The position numbers and the translations under genes were made by a program. Of a DNA stretch of 44,315 nt, positions 34,182 through 42,874 are shown piece by piece (the first letter of the stretch is position 1; every line of letters begins with the position of its first letter). Source of the DNA: an uncultured Microcaldota archaeon (GTDB taxonomy: Archaea; Micrarchaeota; Micrarchaeia; Burarchaeales; Fermentimicrarchaeaceae); the NCBI GenBank assembly GCA_903921825.1, contig CAIXRF010000038.1, positions 1 to 44,315 of the forward strand. The letters run 5' to 3'. The notes beneath the pieces are model-generated. The model was not told the origin of the DNA. It searched no databases and saw only the letters and a list, made by a program, of their open reading frames with translations.

Positions 34182-35525
34182 ATGAGAAATTTCCCCGTGG
34201 ATTTGGGAGCAGGCCTGAGGAAAGCGCTCGCGAAGCTGACGGGCGCCGCGATAATTGACGAGAACGCAGTACGGGAGTTCACGAAGGAGCTCCAGCGCAT
34301 CCTCATCTCCAACGACGTGAACGTGAAGCTGGTTTTCGAGCTGTCGAAGCGCATAGAGGAGAAGGCGCTGAAGGAGAAGCCGCTTCCCGGCGTCTCTCCG
34401 AAGGAGCACGCCGTGCGCGTCGTATATGAGGAGCTTTCGAAGATGATGGGCGAGAGGCACGAGCCGAAGCTGGGAAAGCAGAAAATTCTGATGCTCGGCC
34501 TGTTCGGCAGCGGGAAGACCACGTCTACGGTGAAGGTGGCGAAGTTCTACCAGACCCGCGGCCTGAAGAGCGGGGTAATCTGCTGCGACACGTTCAGGCC
34601 CGCCGCATATGAGCAGCTGCAGCAGCTTGCGGAGAGGAGCGGGGTCCCGTTCTACGGCGAGAAGGGCGAGAAGAGCGTGGAGAGGATAATCCGGAACGGG
34701 CTGGTGAAGCTGCAGGAGAACGACGTAATCATACTTGATTCTTCCGGGAGGAGCGCGTTCGATTTGGATTTGCAGCGCGAGCTGAAGCTCATCTCGCAGC
34801 ACTTTGAGCCGAACGAGCGCTACCTGGTGATTTCTGCGGACATAGGGCAGGTTGCCGGGAAGCAGGCAGCGGAGTTCAACGCCTCCGTCCCGCTGACCGG
34901 GGTGTTCATTACGAAGATGGATGGGAGCGGAAAGGGAGGGGGCGCGCTATCCGCGGTGGCGGCGACAGGGGCGAAGGTGGCGTTCATAGGCGTCGGGGAG
35001 AAGACCCAGGATTTGGAGGTGTTCGACTCGAAGAAATATGTGGGAAGGCTGCTGGGCTTCCCGGATTTGGAAACGCTAATCAGCAAGATGGAGACGATTG
35101 CGAAAGAGGAGAACATCAAGCCGGAGCAGTTGCTCGAGGAGAAATTCACGATAAAGGCATTCTACGAGCAGCTGAGGGCGACGAAGAAGATGGGCCCGCT
35201 CAAGTCCGTTTTCGGCATGCTCGGGATGGCAGACCTGCCGAAGGAAATGGTGGAGCAGAGCGAGGAGAAGCTGAAGAAATACGAGGTAATCATCAACTCC
35301 ATGACTCCTGCGGAGAGGGACGACGCGTCCCTACTGAAGAAAAGCCGCTCAAGGCAGGAGAGGATAGCGAAGGGCGCGGGCGTGAAGGTGGAGGACGTGC
35401 GCCGCCTGCTTACCGAATTCGAGAAGATGGAGAAGATGATGGTGATGTTCAAGAAGAACCGCGGGTTCAGGAAGCAGATGGAGAAGATGATGAAGGGCGG
35501 GTTCAAGATGCCCGGAGGAGGGTGA
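34182..35525 (+). CDS. srp54: signal recognition particle SRP54
   Basis: [55 protein letters not shown]-terminal Met-rich M domain. Confidence 0.95.
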   Translation: MRNFPVDLGAGLRKALAKLTGAAIIDENAVREFTKELQRILISNDVNVKLVFELSKRIEEKALKEKPLPGVSPKEHAVRVVYEELSKMMGERHEPKLGKQKILMLGLFGSGKTTSTVKVAKFYQTRGLKSGVICCDTFRPAAYEQLQQLAERSGVPFYGEKGEKSVERIIRNGLVKLQENDVIILDSSGRSAFDLDLQRELKLISQHFEPNERYLVISADIGQVAGKQAAEFNASVPLTGVFITKMDGSGKGGGALSAVAATGAKVAFIGVGEKTQDLEVFDSKKYVGRLLGFPDLETLISKMETIAKEENIKPEQLLEEKFTIKAFYEQLRATKKMGPLKSVFGMLGMADLPKEMVEQSEEKLKKYEVIINSMTPAERDDASLLKKSRSRQERIAKGAGVKVEDVRRLLTEFEKMEKMMVMFKKNRGFRKQMEKMMKGGFKMPGGG

Positions 35526-35911
35526 TTGTTGTGGCGGATCCAAGAAAGATTGTGGCGGCGAATGCGCCGAAGGCAGTTGGCCCATACTCGCATGCGATAG
35601 TTTCAAACGGCTTCGTTTTCACCAGCGGGCAGATAGGCGTCGACCCGAAAACGGGCAGCATTGTCGAAGGTGGAGTGCGCGAGCAGACCAGAAGGGCGCT
35701 CGAGAACCTGAAGGTGGTCGTGGAGGCAGCCGGCTCCTCGATGGCTAGGATTGTGAAAACCACCGTTTACCTGAAGAGCATGGATGATTTCAAGGCAATG
35801 AACGAAGTCTACGCGGAATTTCTTGGGGAAGCGCTGCCCGCGAGGGCGACGGTCGAGGTTGTGCTCCCGAAGGGCGCACTGGTGGAGATAGACGCCATAG
35901 CTGCCTGTTGA
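35522..35911 (+). CDS. RidA (YjgF/YER057c/UK114) family protein
   Basis: [51 protein letters not shown]. Confidence 0.92.
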   Translation: MIVVADPRKIVAANAPKAVGPYSHAIVSNGFVFTSGQIGVDPKTGSIVEGGVREQTRRALENLKVVVEAAGSSMARIVKTTVYLKSMDDFKAMNEVYAEFLGEALPARATVEVVLPKGALVEIDAIAAC

Positions 35912-35933
35912 ATGGCCATTGCTCTGTGATGAC

Positions 35934-36788
35934 ATGAAGCTTTTTGAGACGCGCATGGGCAAGCAGGGCATTCCGCACGATTTCGAGACTTTCGAGGACG
36001 AGGAGTTCGCAATCAGGAGGCAGACGGGCAATCTTCTCGAGCTTGCCGGAGTGAGGGGTGCGAAGCAATTCCAGGTGACCTACAGGGACTTCATATTCCA
36101 GATAACGAAGGTCGAGGATGCTGAGGGGAAGGGGATTGGGCCGGTCGAACTCTGCAGGCTCTACTACGAAGGTGTGAAGAAGGCGGCGGAGGTCAAGGGC
36201 GAGCCTGCGCTGGGCACCTGCCATGCAGGAAACAGGATGTGGTTCGAGATGGACTTCGTCTCAAAGGCGAAGGGGAAGACGCTAGGAAACGCAATTTTCG
36301 CTACGAACCTGCTAACCGCACAGGGAAACAAGCTCGTCGCAGTGATGCTCAATTGGGACATGGATGCGTTCGTAGTGGGAAAGGAGTATGTGGATGAGGT
36401 CCTTGGCAGCTTCTCACCGCACATAAGAAAGAAGGATTTACAGGATGGGGAGGCGGCCATCATCGGCGCAGTTTCCGTTGAGCAGCCCCCGAAATCAAGC
36501 TCGATAGGCAGGGTGCTCCTTGATGCAGCGAATGCCGGCGAAAAAAAGATTGAGCTGCGGTTCTCCATTGCACTCCTGCTTGACGGCGCTTCCGTCTTCA
36601 CCGCGAAGGATCTTGAGGGCGAACCGGCGGGGCCGCTCGCACCTGGAGAAGTCAGGGCAGTACAGCTGAAAATTGGCTCCCCGGAGTTTCCTGACGGAGA
36701 TTATGAGCTCGTCCTGTCGGCAGGTTTAAAGGGCGGAAAATCGCTGGTTGAAAGCAGGATTCCCATCTCGTTCCGCAAGCCCTCGTAG
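35934..36788 (+). CDS. hypothetical protein
   Basis: Intact ORF MKLFETRMGKQGIPHDFETFEDEEFAIRR...; C-terminal beta-rich segment; stop codon lies inside tRNA-Arg. Confidence 0.65.
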   Translation: MKLFETRMGKQGIPHDFETFEDEEFAIRRQTGNLLELAGVRGAKQFQVTYRDFIFQITKVEDAEGKGIGPVELCRLYYEGVKKAAEVKGEPALGTCHAGNRMWFEMDFVSKAKGKTLGNAIFATNLLTAQGNKLVAVMLNWDMDAFVVGKEYVDEVLGSFSPHIRKKDLQDGEAAIIGAVSVEQPPKSSSIGRVLLDAANAGEKKIELRFSIALLLDGASVFTAKDLEGEPAGPLAPGEVRAVQLKIGSPEFPDGDYELVLSAGLKGGKSLVESRIPISFRKPS

Positions 36789-36850
36789 TCTAATGGATAG
36801 GACGCTGGCCTCCGAAGCCGGTAATCCGAGTTCGAATCTCGGCGAGGGCG
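36779..36850 (+). tRNA. tRNA-Arg(CCG)
   Basis: GCCCTCG/CGAGGGC acceptor, anticodon stem CTGGC-CTCCGAA-GCCGG, T arm CCGAG-TTCGAAT-CTCGG, discriminator G. Confidence 0.93.
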
Positions 36851-36870
36851 TTTCTTCTGTGGGAAGCGGG

Positions 36871-37371
36871 CTACCCGGGCGTCGGGCTCACTGGGACTTC
36901 TACTCTGTATGCTATGTCCCCCTTCACAAGGTGCATTAGCCCGGTCTCCTCGTCCCTGTATTCAATGTAGATTGTGCCGGTGTAATACTGGCCAGCAGAG
37001 GGTGTTGAAACGTCGTCGGATTTCCTGCAGGTGATAAGGTTTGAGAGGTCGGCATGTCTGCCGCTCCCCACAGTAACGGGCGGAGACAAGGTGGTGAGCG
37101 AAGGCGTTCCGCTCTCGCTGCAGCCAAGCCGGGTTATGGTCATGTCGTTGCCGGTGCTTTGGGAAACCTGAAGCGTGAGGTCGCCACCATCGCTTATCTT
37201 GTATCCGTAGCATGAGAGGCCGGAAGGCAGGACGCAGGAGTTGGGCGCGAGGCCCATGGGGCTGAAAACGCCGATGATGAACAGGATGGCGACGACTGCG
37301 AGTATTATCATCACTGCCCAGCCGTAGGTCATCAGGAATTCAATTGCAGATTGCGCCTTTCGTCTCGCCAT
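36871..37371 (-). CDS. type IV pilin-like (class III signal peptide) secreted protein
   Basis: MARRKAQSAIEFLMTYGWAVMIILAVVAILFIIGVFSP, class III signal and hydrophobic helix. Confidence 0.75.
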   Translation of the reverse strand: MARRKAQSAIEFLMTYGWAVMIILAVVAILFIIGVFSPMGLAPNSCVLPSGLSCYGYKISDGGDLTLQVSQSTGNDMTITRLGCSESGTPSLTTLSPPVTVGSGRHADLSNLITCRKSDDVSTPSAGQYYTGTIYIEYRDEETGLMHLVKGDIAYRVEVPVSPTPG

Positions 37372-37412
37372 GGGCTCACCGCAGGAAGAGTAGTTGCGCC
37401 GCATATTTAACC

Positions 37413-37790
37413 CTAGCGCTTATGCCGTTCCAAGTAGTCCGTGATGGCCGCGTGGAGCGCGTCGGCCGCCAGGTTTGAGCAGTGCATCTTTATCGGGGGC
37501 AGGCCTCCGAGCTGCTCGGCGACATCTGTGCGCGTGAGCTTCAGCGCCTCTTCCAGCGTCTTTCCCTTCGCGAGCTCGGTAATCATCGAGCTTGTCGCAA
37601 TCGCGGCGGCGCAGCCGAACGTCTGGAACTTTATGTCCGCAATCCTGCCGTCCTTCACCTTAATCATCATGGACATGACGTCGCCGCAAGCCGGGTTCCC
37701 CACCTCGCCCACGCCGTCCGGCTCCTTCAGCTCGCCCATGTTGCGGGGATTCCTGAAATGCTCCATCACCTTGTCTGTGTAGCCTGCCAT
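37413..37790 (-). CDS. iscU: Fe-S cluster scaffold IscU/NifU
   Basis: NPACGDVMSMMIKV, FGCAAAIATSSMITELAKGKTLEEA, KMHCSNLAADAL with three conserved Cys. Confidence 0.93.
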   Translation of the reverse strand: MAGYTDKVMEHFRNPRNMGELKEPDGVGEVGNPACGDVMSMMIKVKDGRIADIKFQTFGCAAAIATSSMITELAKGKTLEEALKLTRTDVAEQLGGLPPIKMHCSNLAADALHAAITDYLERHKR

Positions 37791-37797
37791 GAAACCA

Positions 37798-39012
37798 CTA
37801 GCCCATATGTGCGTGCCCCTTCTCTTTCACGTGCCCTATCTTTTCTCCTGCCTTCAGCTTCTTCCACACCGGGGACATGGCGCGGAGCCTGGCAACAGCG
37901 GGAGGAATCTCAGCGAGGGCGCGGTCTATCTCCTCCGCGGTGGTATACTTTGATAGCGTAAGCCTGAGCGAGCCGTGCGTCTGCCATTCGGGCAGGCCGA
38001 GCGCGAGCAGGACGTGCGACGCCTGCAGCTTCTTGGACGAGCATGCGGAGCCGGTTGACGCGGCTATTCCCTTCTCGCCGAGCAACAGGACCAGCGCCTC
38101 GCCCTCAATTCCGAGGAAGCGGATGTTCGCGTTGTTCGGAAGGCGTCTCTCCCTGCTGCCGTTCAAGTGTGCCTCGTCGAGTGTGAGCAGGCCGCCGATG
38201 AGCCGGTCGCGCAGCTTCAGCATGTGTGCAGCATTCGCCACCAGGTCCCTCTTCGCAACTTCGCACGCCTTTCCCGTCCCCACGATTCCGGGGATGTTCT
38301 CTGTGCCGGAGCGCAGCCCATTCTCGTGGCCGCCGCCGTGGAGCAGGGGCTCGAGCGGCGTCCCCTCCCGCACGTAGAGGATGCCGGCGCCCTTCGGCCC
38401 GTGCAGCTTGTGCGCGGAGATGGAAAGGAGGGAAACGCCGAGCTTTTCCACGTCCACCGGGATTTTCCCGGCCGTCTGCACGGCATCGGTGTGGAACGTG
38501 ATGCCGCGCTCCCTCGCAATCTTCCCTATTTCCTCGACCGGCTGTATCGTGCCTATCTCGTTGTTCGCGTGCATCACCGAGATGAGAATTGTTTTGTCCG
38601 TTATCGCCTTCGCCACTTCGTTTGCGTCCACTATCCCGTCACTGCCGACCCTCGCATACGTTACCTTGTAGCCGAGCCGCTCGAGGTAGCGGCAGGGCTC
38701 GAGGACCGCGGGGTGCTCGATGTTGGTCGTTATTATGTGGTCGCCTTTTCCGCATTTTGCGGCTGCGATGCCCTTTATTGCGAGGTTGTCGCTCTCCGTG
38801 CCCCCAGACGTGAATATTATCTCCTCGGGCTTCGCGTTGATGAGGGCTGCGGCCTGTGTGCGCGCCGCCTCCATCGCATCCTTCGCCTCCGCGCCGAACA
38901 TGTGCAGCGATGATGCGTTCCCGTACTTCGCCGTGAAGTAGGGAAGCATCGCCTCCAGGACCCCTGCATCTACGCGCGAGGCAGCGCTGTTATCCAGGTA
39001 GATTCGTTCCAT
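37798..39012 (-). CDS. iscS: cysteine desulfurase IscS/NifS
   Basis: IYLDNSAASRV, SAHKLHGPKGAGILYVREG, GSGTENIPGIVG-like RSGTENIPG, STGSACSSKKLQASHVLLALG. Confidence 0.94.
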   Translation of the reverse strand: MERIYLDNSAASRVDAGVLEAMLPYFTAKYGNASSLHMFGAEAKDAMEAARTQAAALINAKPEEIIFTSGGTESDNLAIKGIAAAKCGKGDHIITTNIEHPAVLEPCRYLERLGYKVTYARVGSDGIVDANEVAKAITDKTILISVMHANNEIGTIQPVEEIGKIARERGITFHTDAVQTAGKIPVDVEKLGVSLLSISAHKLHGPKGAGILYVREGTPLEPLLHGGGHENGLRSGTENIPGIVGTGKACEVAKRDLVANAAHMLKLRDRLIGGLLTLDEAHLNGSRERRLPNNANIRFLGIEGEALVLLLGEKGIAASTGSACSSKKLQASHVLLALGLPEWQTHGSLRLTLSKYTTAEEIDRALAEIPPAVARLRAMSPVWKKLKAGEKIGHVKEKGHAHMG

Positions 39013-39013
39013 G

Positions 39014-39382
39014 CTAGCGGCACCTCATCTTGCCGTCCGCGCATGCTGCGCACGAGCCGGCCCTCGCGTGGTGGGCGCAAAGGACGCGCTCGCCCCATGC
39101 AATCCTGCAAATCCCGCAGACTGCCAAAAGCATCTTCGCATCATCCGCCTTCCCTTCCCGCACCTCTCCCGCAAGCCGCCTCACTTCGGCGAGCGACTTT
39201 TTGCCGAGCTTCACTTCCGAGCCGCGCGAGCCCTTCAAGTAGTGCGAAACTGCGGCGGGCGTCACTCCCAGCCGCTTCGCTATCTCCTTCTGGGGCATGC
39301 CGCTGGCGCTCAGCTCGCGCGCGAGCTCCGCGCCGACCGCGGGAAGCAGGTACCACACTACTGTCTGGCAGGGTGCTTTCAT
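39014..39382 (-). CDS. HTH (XRE-like) transcriptional regulator with C-terminal Cys cluster
   Basis: MPQKEIAKRLGVTPAAVSHYLKGSRGSEV HTH; CGIC..C..C..C..C C-terminus; immediately upstream of iscS-iscU. Confidence 0.82.
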   Translation of the reverse strand: MKAPCQTVVWYLLPAVGAELARELSASGMPQKEIAKRLGVTPAAVSHYLKGSRGSEVKLGKKSLAEVRRLAGEVREGKADDAKMLLAVCGICRIAWGERVLCAHHARAGSCAACADGKMRCR

Positions 39383-39388
39383 CCTATC

Positions 39389-39406
39389 AATTAACAATTG
39401 TTAATT
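39389..39406. promoter_or_regulatory. 18-bp perfect palindrome, probable operator of HTH-iscS-iscU operon
   Basis: AATTAACAATTGTTAATT, located between TATA-like TTTAAATA and the ATG at 39382. Confidence 0.75.
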
Positions 39407-39493
39407 TGGTTATTTAAACCCGCGCCCTCCCTGTGGGAAAACTTTTAATAAGGGTGCGTTGAATATGCTGGCATCGGAGTTGCAGGAGGTGTT

Positions 39494-39844
39494 ATGATGG
39501 CAAAAGAGAAGAGGGAGGCGAAAGGGGACAACAAGCTGATGTCGTTGATAGCGTACATACTGCCACTCGGATGGAGCTGGCTGTCTGGCCTGCTAGTATA
39601 CTTCACCGTAGGCAAGGAGGATGACGAGGTTAGATTCCACGCCGTGCAGGCAATCATCCTAGGGGTCGTGATAGCGGTTTTGGAGATAATTGGTGTCATC
39701 ACCATCATCGGCTGGCTGATCACACTCCCGCTCGGCCTTTTGCTCTGGCTCTACGGCCTTTACGTGGGCTACAAAGCTTACCAGGGCGAGAGGATGCTGA
39801 TGCCCGTCATCGGCGAGTATGCGGTGAAATACTCCGAGAAGTAG
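39494..39844 (+). CDS. DUF4870/Tic20-like small membrane protein
   Basis: LMSLIAYILPLGWSWLSGLLVYFTVGKEDDEVRFHAVQAIILG; preceded by strong GGAGGTG. Confidence 0.75.
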   Translation: MMAKEKREAKGDNKLMSLIAYILPLGWSWLSGLLVYFTVGKEDDEVRFHAVQAIILGVVIAVLEIIGVITIIGWLITLPLGLLLWLYGLYVGYKAYQGERMLMPVIGEYAVKYSEK

Positions 39845-39862
39845 GCGTTTCTTTTTTCCCTT

Positions 39863-40966
39863 TTATTCCTTTTCCGCCAGCCTTATCACTCGCGAGTTGC
39901 CGGGCTGCTCTTTCGTCTTTGGCCTGTCCTCGACTGAAACGAGGCCCAGGCTCTCCAGCTTCTCGAGATAGTTGCGGACCGTCCTGTCCGTTTCCTTGAA
40001 CTCGGTGGAGAGGAGCTCGTAAAGCTCCCCGCTCTGCACCCCTCCCTTTTCTCCGGCAATCTCGAGGATTCGCTTCTCAACTTGGTTCAGCCCAGCGAGC
40101 CTTTCGCCCTGCACCTCCGCTGCAGCGGATGAGAACGCCTGCCTGCAGTGCGATTCGGAGACCTTCTTCGCACCGGCCTTTTCCGCAATCTTCCCCGCCT
40201 TCCAGATGAGCGCGATGGCAAGCCTCGCGTCCCCGCCGTTCTTCGCGGCGTGCGCAGCGCAAAGCGGGAGCGCGTCCTCTGAAAGAACGCCGTCGAAGAA
40301 CGCGAGCTTCGCCCTCTCCCTGAGAATGTCCTTCAGCTCCGGCGGGGAGTAGCGGGGGAAGACTATCTCGCGCGGAGCGAGAGAGGAGCGTATCCTGCTG
40401 TCGAGGCGCGCCATGAAGTCCTCGCTGTTCGTTATCCCTACGACGCCGAAACTAACCCCGTAGTTCTCTGCGGCACGGAGCAGGTCGTAGAGCACCTTGT
40501 CACCCTCCGCCTTCCCGGCAAGGAGCCGGTCTATCTCATCAAGCACGACGACGGCAGTCTTCTTCCCCTTCCTCAGCGACTCGGAGATGCGCGCGAATAT
40601 CTCGTCTGCGGCAATTCCCCTGCGGGGAAGGATTTCGCCGAGCGCTTCCGCAATCCTGCTGAGGACGGCGTGCCTTGTCGAGTGCTCCCAGCAGTTGATG
40701 TAGATGGGCGCCACCCTCTGCGAATATTCCGAGAGCTGCTTGAGCACGTAGCGCGCGGTCGCGGTCTTCCCCGTTCCCGACTTGCCGGTGATTACGACGT
40801 TCTCGGGCCGCCTTCCCTCGCCCGCGTTCTTCAGCGCGTAGGCTATGTCCTTCACCTGTCGCTCCCGGTGGGGGAGGATTTCCGGGAGGTAGTCGGCCAT
40901 GAGCACGCGCTCGTCCCTGAAGAGCCCTTCCTCCGTGCCCATCTGCCTGAAGATGTTGGATGCCAC
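39863..40966 (-). CDS. cdc6: Cdc6/Orc1 replication initiator AAA+ ATPase
   Basis: VVITGKSGTGKTATARYVL, VVVLDEIDRLL, GITNSEDFMARLDSRIRSSL, C-terminal winged helix. Confidence 0.94.
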   Translation of the reverse strand: MASNIFRQMGTEEGLFRDERVLMADYLPEILPHRERQVKDIAYALKNAGEGRRPENVVITGKSGTGKTATARYVLKQLSEYSQRVAPIYINCWEHSTRHAVLSRIAEALGEILPRRGIAADEIFARISESLRKGKKTAVVVLDEIDRLLAGKAEGDKVLYDLLRAAENYGVSFGVVGITNSEDFMARLDSRIRSSLAPREIVFPRYSPPELKDILRERAKLAFFDGVLSEDALPLCAAHAAKNGGDARLAIALIWKAGKIAEKAGAKKVSESHCRQAFSSAAAEVQGERLAGLNQVEKRILEIAGEKGGVQSGELYELLSTEFKETDRTVRNYLEKLESLGLVSVEDRPKTKEQPGNSRVIRLAEKE

Positions 40967-41012
40967 GCAGGGGGTTTGGCATGCATTCCTAATAAGGTTT
41001 TCCAGTGCCAGG

Positions 41013-41561
41013 TCAATGAAGGTGGAGGACGTTTACGACTGCCAGAAAGATGGCCATCAACGCAAGTGCGGCGAGCGCAAGTACGCGCACCCAGACGAGC
41101 CATGAGCCCTCCTTGAAAGAGACGAGGCCGAGCGCCGCGTATATGCCCGCTGCTGCCCCGGCGTACTGCATGCCCCTGCCCGCGGCCTTGTTTCCTGTCG
41201 CCTCTACTACGGCACCAGCAGTGCCGACCGCGCCTGCGCTCTTCATCATCGCAACAGCCTGGTCGTATTCGATTGTCATGTCATCGAGCGGAGTAAAGAA
41301 CGTTACCACAAAGGCCGCGACGAGGAACCCCCAGCAGACGGCCATCAGGAATGCGTCCTTCGCCATGAGCGGCAGGGCGATGAGCAGCAGCATCGTTGCA
41401 ACGCCTATGAGCAGCCAGGGGCCGCCTTTCAGGCCCGAAAAACGCTTGGAGGCGATTGCCTTGGAGAGCAGAAGGGCCTCCAGGGTGAAATATGCTGCGA
41501 CAAGGGGAAAGCCTATTTTCACGAAAGTGCTGCCGATTGCATCGATGATACCGGCTGCCAT
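41013..41561 (-). CDS. hypothetical multi-pass membrane protein
   Basis: Several TM helices from ATG 41561 (MAAGIIDAIGSTFVKIGFPLVAAYFTLEALLL). Confidence 0.6.
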   Translation of the reverse strand: MAAGIIDAIGSTFVKIGFPLVAAYFTLEALLLSKAIASKRFSGLKGGPWLLIGVATMLLLIALPLMAKDAFLMAVCWGFLVAAFVVTFFTPLDDMTIEYDQAVAMMKSAGAVGTAGAVVEATGNKAAGRGMQYAGAAAGIYAALGLVSFKEGSWLVWVRVLALAALALMAIFLAVVNVLHLH

Positions 41562-41611
41562 GGCGGGTTTTCTGCGCACTGAATATTAAAACCAGCGCGC
41601 AAAATCTCCCC

Positions 41612-42874
41612 ATGCGCCTCATCGCCGATTTGCACATCCACTCGCACTTCTCCAGGGCTACGAGCGAGCACATGGATTTGGAGCACCTTGCGGAGAGCGC
41701 GAAGAGAAAGGGCATCGGCCTTCTCGGGACGGGCGACTTCACGCATCCCGGCTGGTTCGCCGAGCTTAAGCAGAGGCTTAAGCCGAGGGGCGATGGCCTT
41801 TTTGAGTTCGGCGGCGTCCTCTTCATGCTGACCTCCGAGATAAGCAACATCTTTTCCTCCGGGGGAAAGCTGCGCAGGGTGCACACGTGCATTTGCGCTC
41901 CGTCGTTCGAAGCTGTGGGGCAAATCAACGAAAGGCTGGGGAAGAAGGGGAACCTCTCTGCTGACGGGAGGCCGATGCTCGGGATAAGCGCGGCTGAGCT
42001 CGTGGAGATAGCGATGTCCGCTGACCGGAACTGCTTCCCCTACCCTGCGCACGTCTGGACGCCGTGGTATTCCGTGTTCGGCTCGGAGAGCGGGTTTGAT
42101 TCGATGGAGGAATGCTACGGGGACCAGGCGAAGCATATTCATGCGCTGGAGACTGGGCTGAGCAGCGACCCGCCCATGAATTGGCGCCTGAGCAAGCTGG
42201 ACAAGTATTGCCTGCTCTCGAATTCTGATTCGCATTCGCCGCAGAAAATCGGGAGGGAGGCGAACGTATTCGAGTTTGAGGGAAAAGAAGTCGCCTACAA
42301 CTCCATCATCAATGCCATCAAGCAGAAAGACAAGTCAAGATTCAAATTTACCGTAGAATTCTTCCCAGAGGAGGGGAAATACCACTGGGACGGGCACCGC
42401 GCCTGCGGCATCCACATCCCACCTAAGGAGGCGAAGAAGTTTGGCAACGTGTGCCCTGTCTGCCGCAGGCCGCTCACGATAGGCGTGCTCCACCGCGTGG
42501 AGGAGCTCGCGGACAGGCCCGAAGGGTTTACGCCGCCCGGCGCAATACCTTACATCCATCTCGTCCCGCTTTCCGAGGTGGTTGCGGATGCGCTGGGCGT
42601 TGGCGAGCCCACGAAGGCGGTGCGCGAGCAGTATGATGCGCTCATTGCGAAATTCGGGACGGAATTCGACATCCTCACCGCGGTGAAGCCGGATGAGCTG
42701 CGGGAGGCGGCGGATGAGCGGGTTGCGGAGGGAATATTGCGCGTGCGCGAGGGCAAGGTGTTCGTGGAGCCGGGCTACGACGGAGTGTATGGGAAGGTAA
42801 GCCTCTTCGGCGGGGAGAAGAAGAGGGAAGCCGCGATGAGCTCAGGGCAGAAGGGGCTTTCGGAGTTCGTCTAA
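41612..42874 (+). CDS. endonuclease Q (PHP-type phosphoesterase)
   Basis: MRLIADLHIHSHFSRATSEHM, LLGTGDFTHPGW, LSNSDSHSP, zinc finger CGIHIPP...CPVCRRPLTIGVLHRVEELADR. Confidence 0.9.
   Translation: MRLIADLHIHSHFSRATSEHMDLEHLAESAKRKGIGLLGTGDFTHPGWFAELKQRLKPRGDGLFEFGGVLFMLTSEISNIFSSGGKLRRVHTCICAPSFEAVGQINERLGKKGNLSADGRPMLGISAAELVEIAMSADRNCFPYPAHVWTPWYSVFGSESGFDSMEECYGDQAKHIHALETGLSSDPPMNWRLSKLDKYCLLSNSDSHSPQKIGREANVFEFEGKEVAYNSIINAIKQKDKSRFKFTVEFFPEEGKYHWDGHRACGIHIPPKEAKKFGNVCPVCRRPLTIGVLHRVEELADRPEGFTPPGAIPYIHLVPLSEVVADALGVGEPTKAVREQYDALIAKFGTEFDILTAVKPDELREAADERVAEGILRVREGKVFVEPGYDGVYGKVSLFGGEKKREAAMSSGQKGLSEFV

Noticed and set aside
22754-36850. Idea that the HTH cluster is an integrated element bounded by the two tRNA genes
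   Set aside because: No integrase, transposase, phage gene or visible tRNA-end direct repeat; SRP54, RidA and other core genes lie inside the interval
40995-41012. TTTTCCAGTGCCAGG upstream of cdc6, resembling part of an ORB (TTCCAGTGGAAAC) origin box
   Set aside because: Only a half match, single copy, no AT-rich unwinding region or additional ORB repeats nearby; insufficient to call an origin
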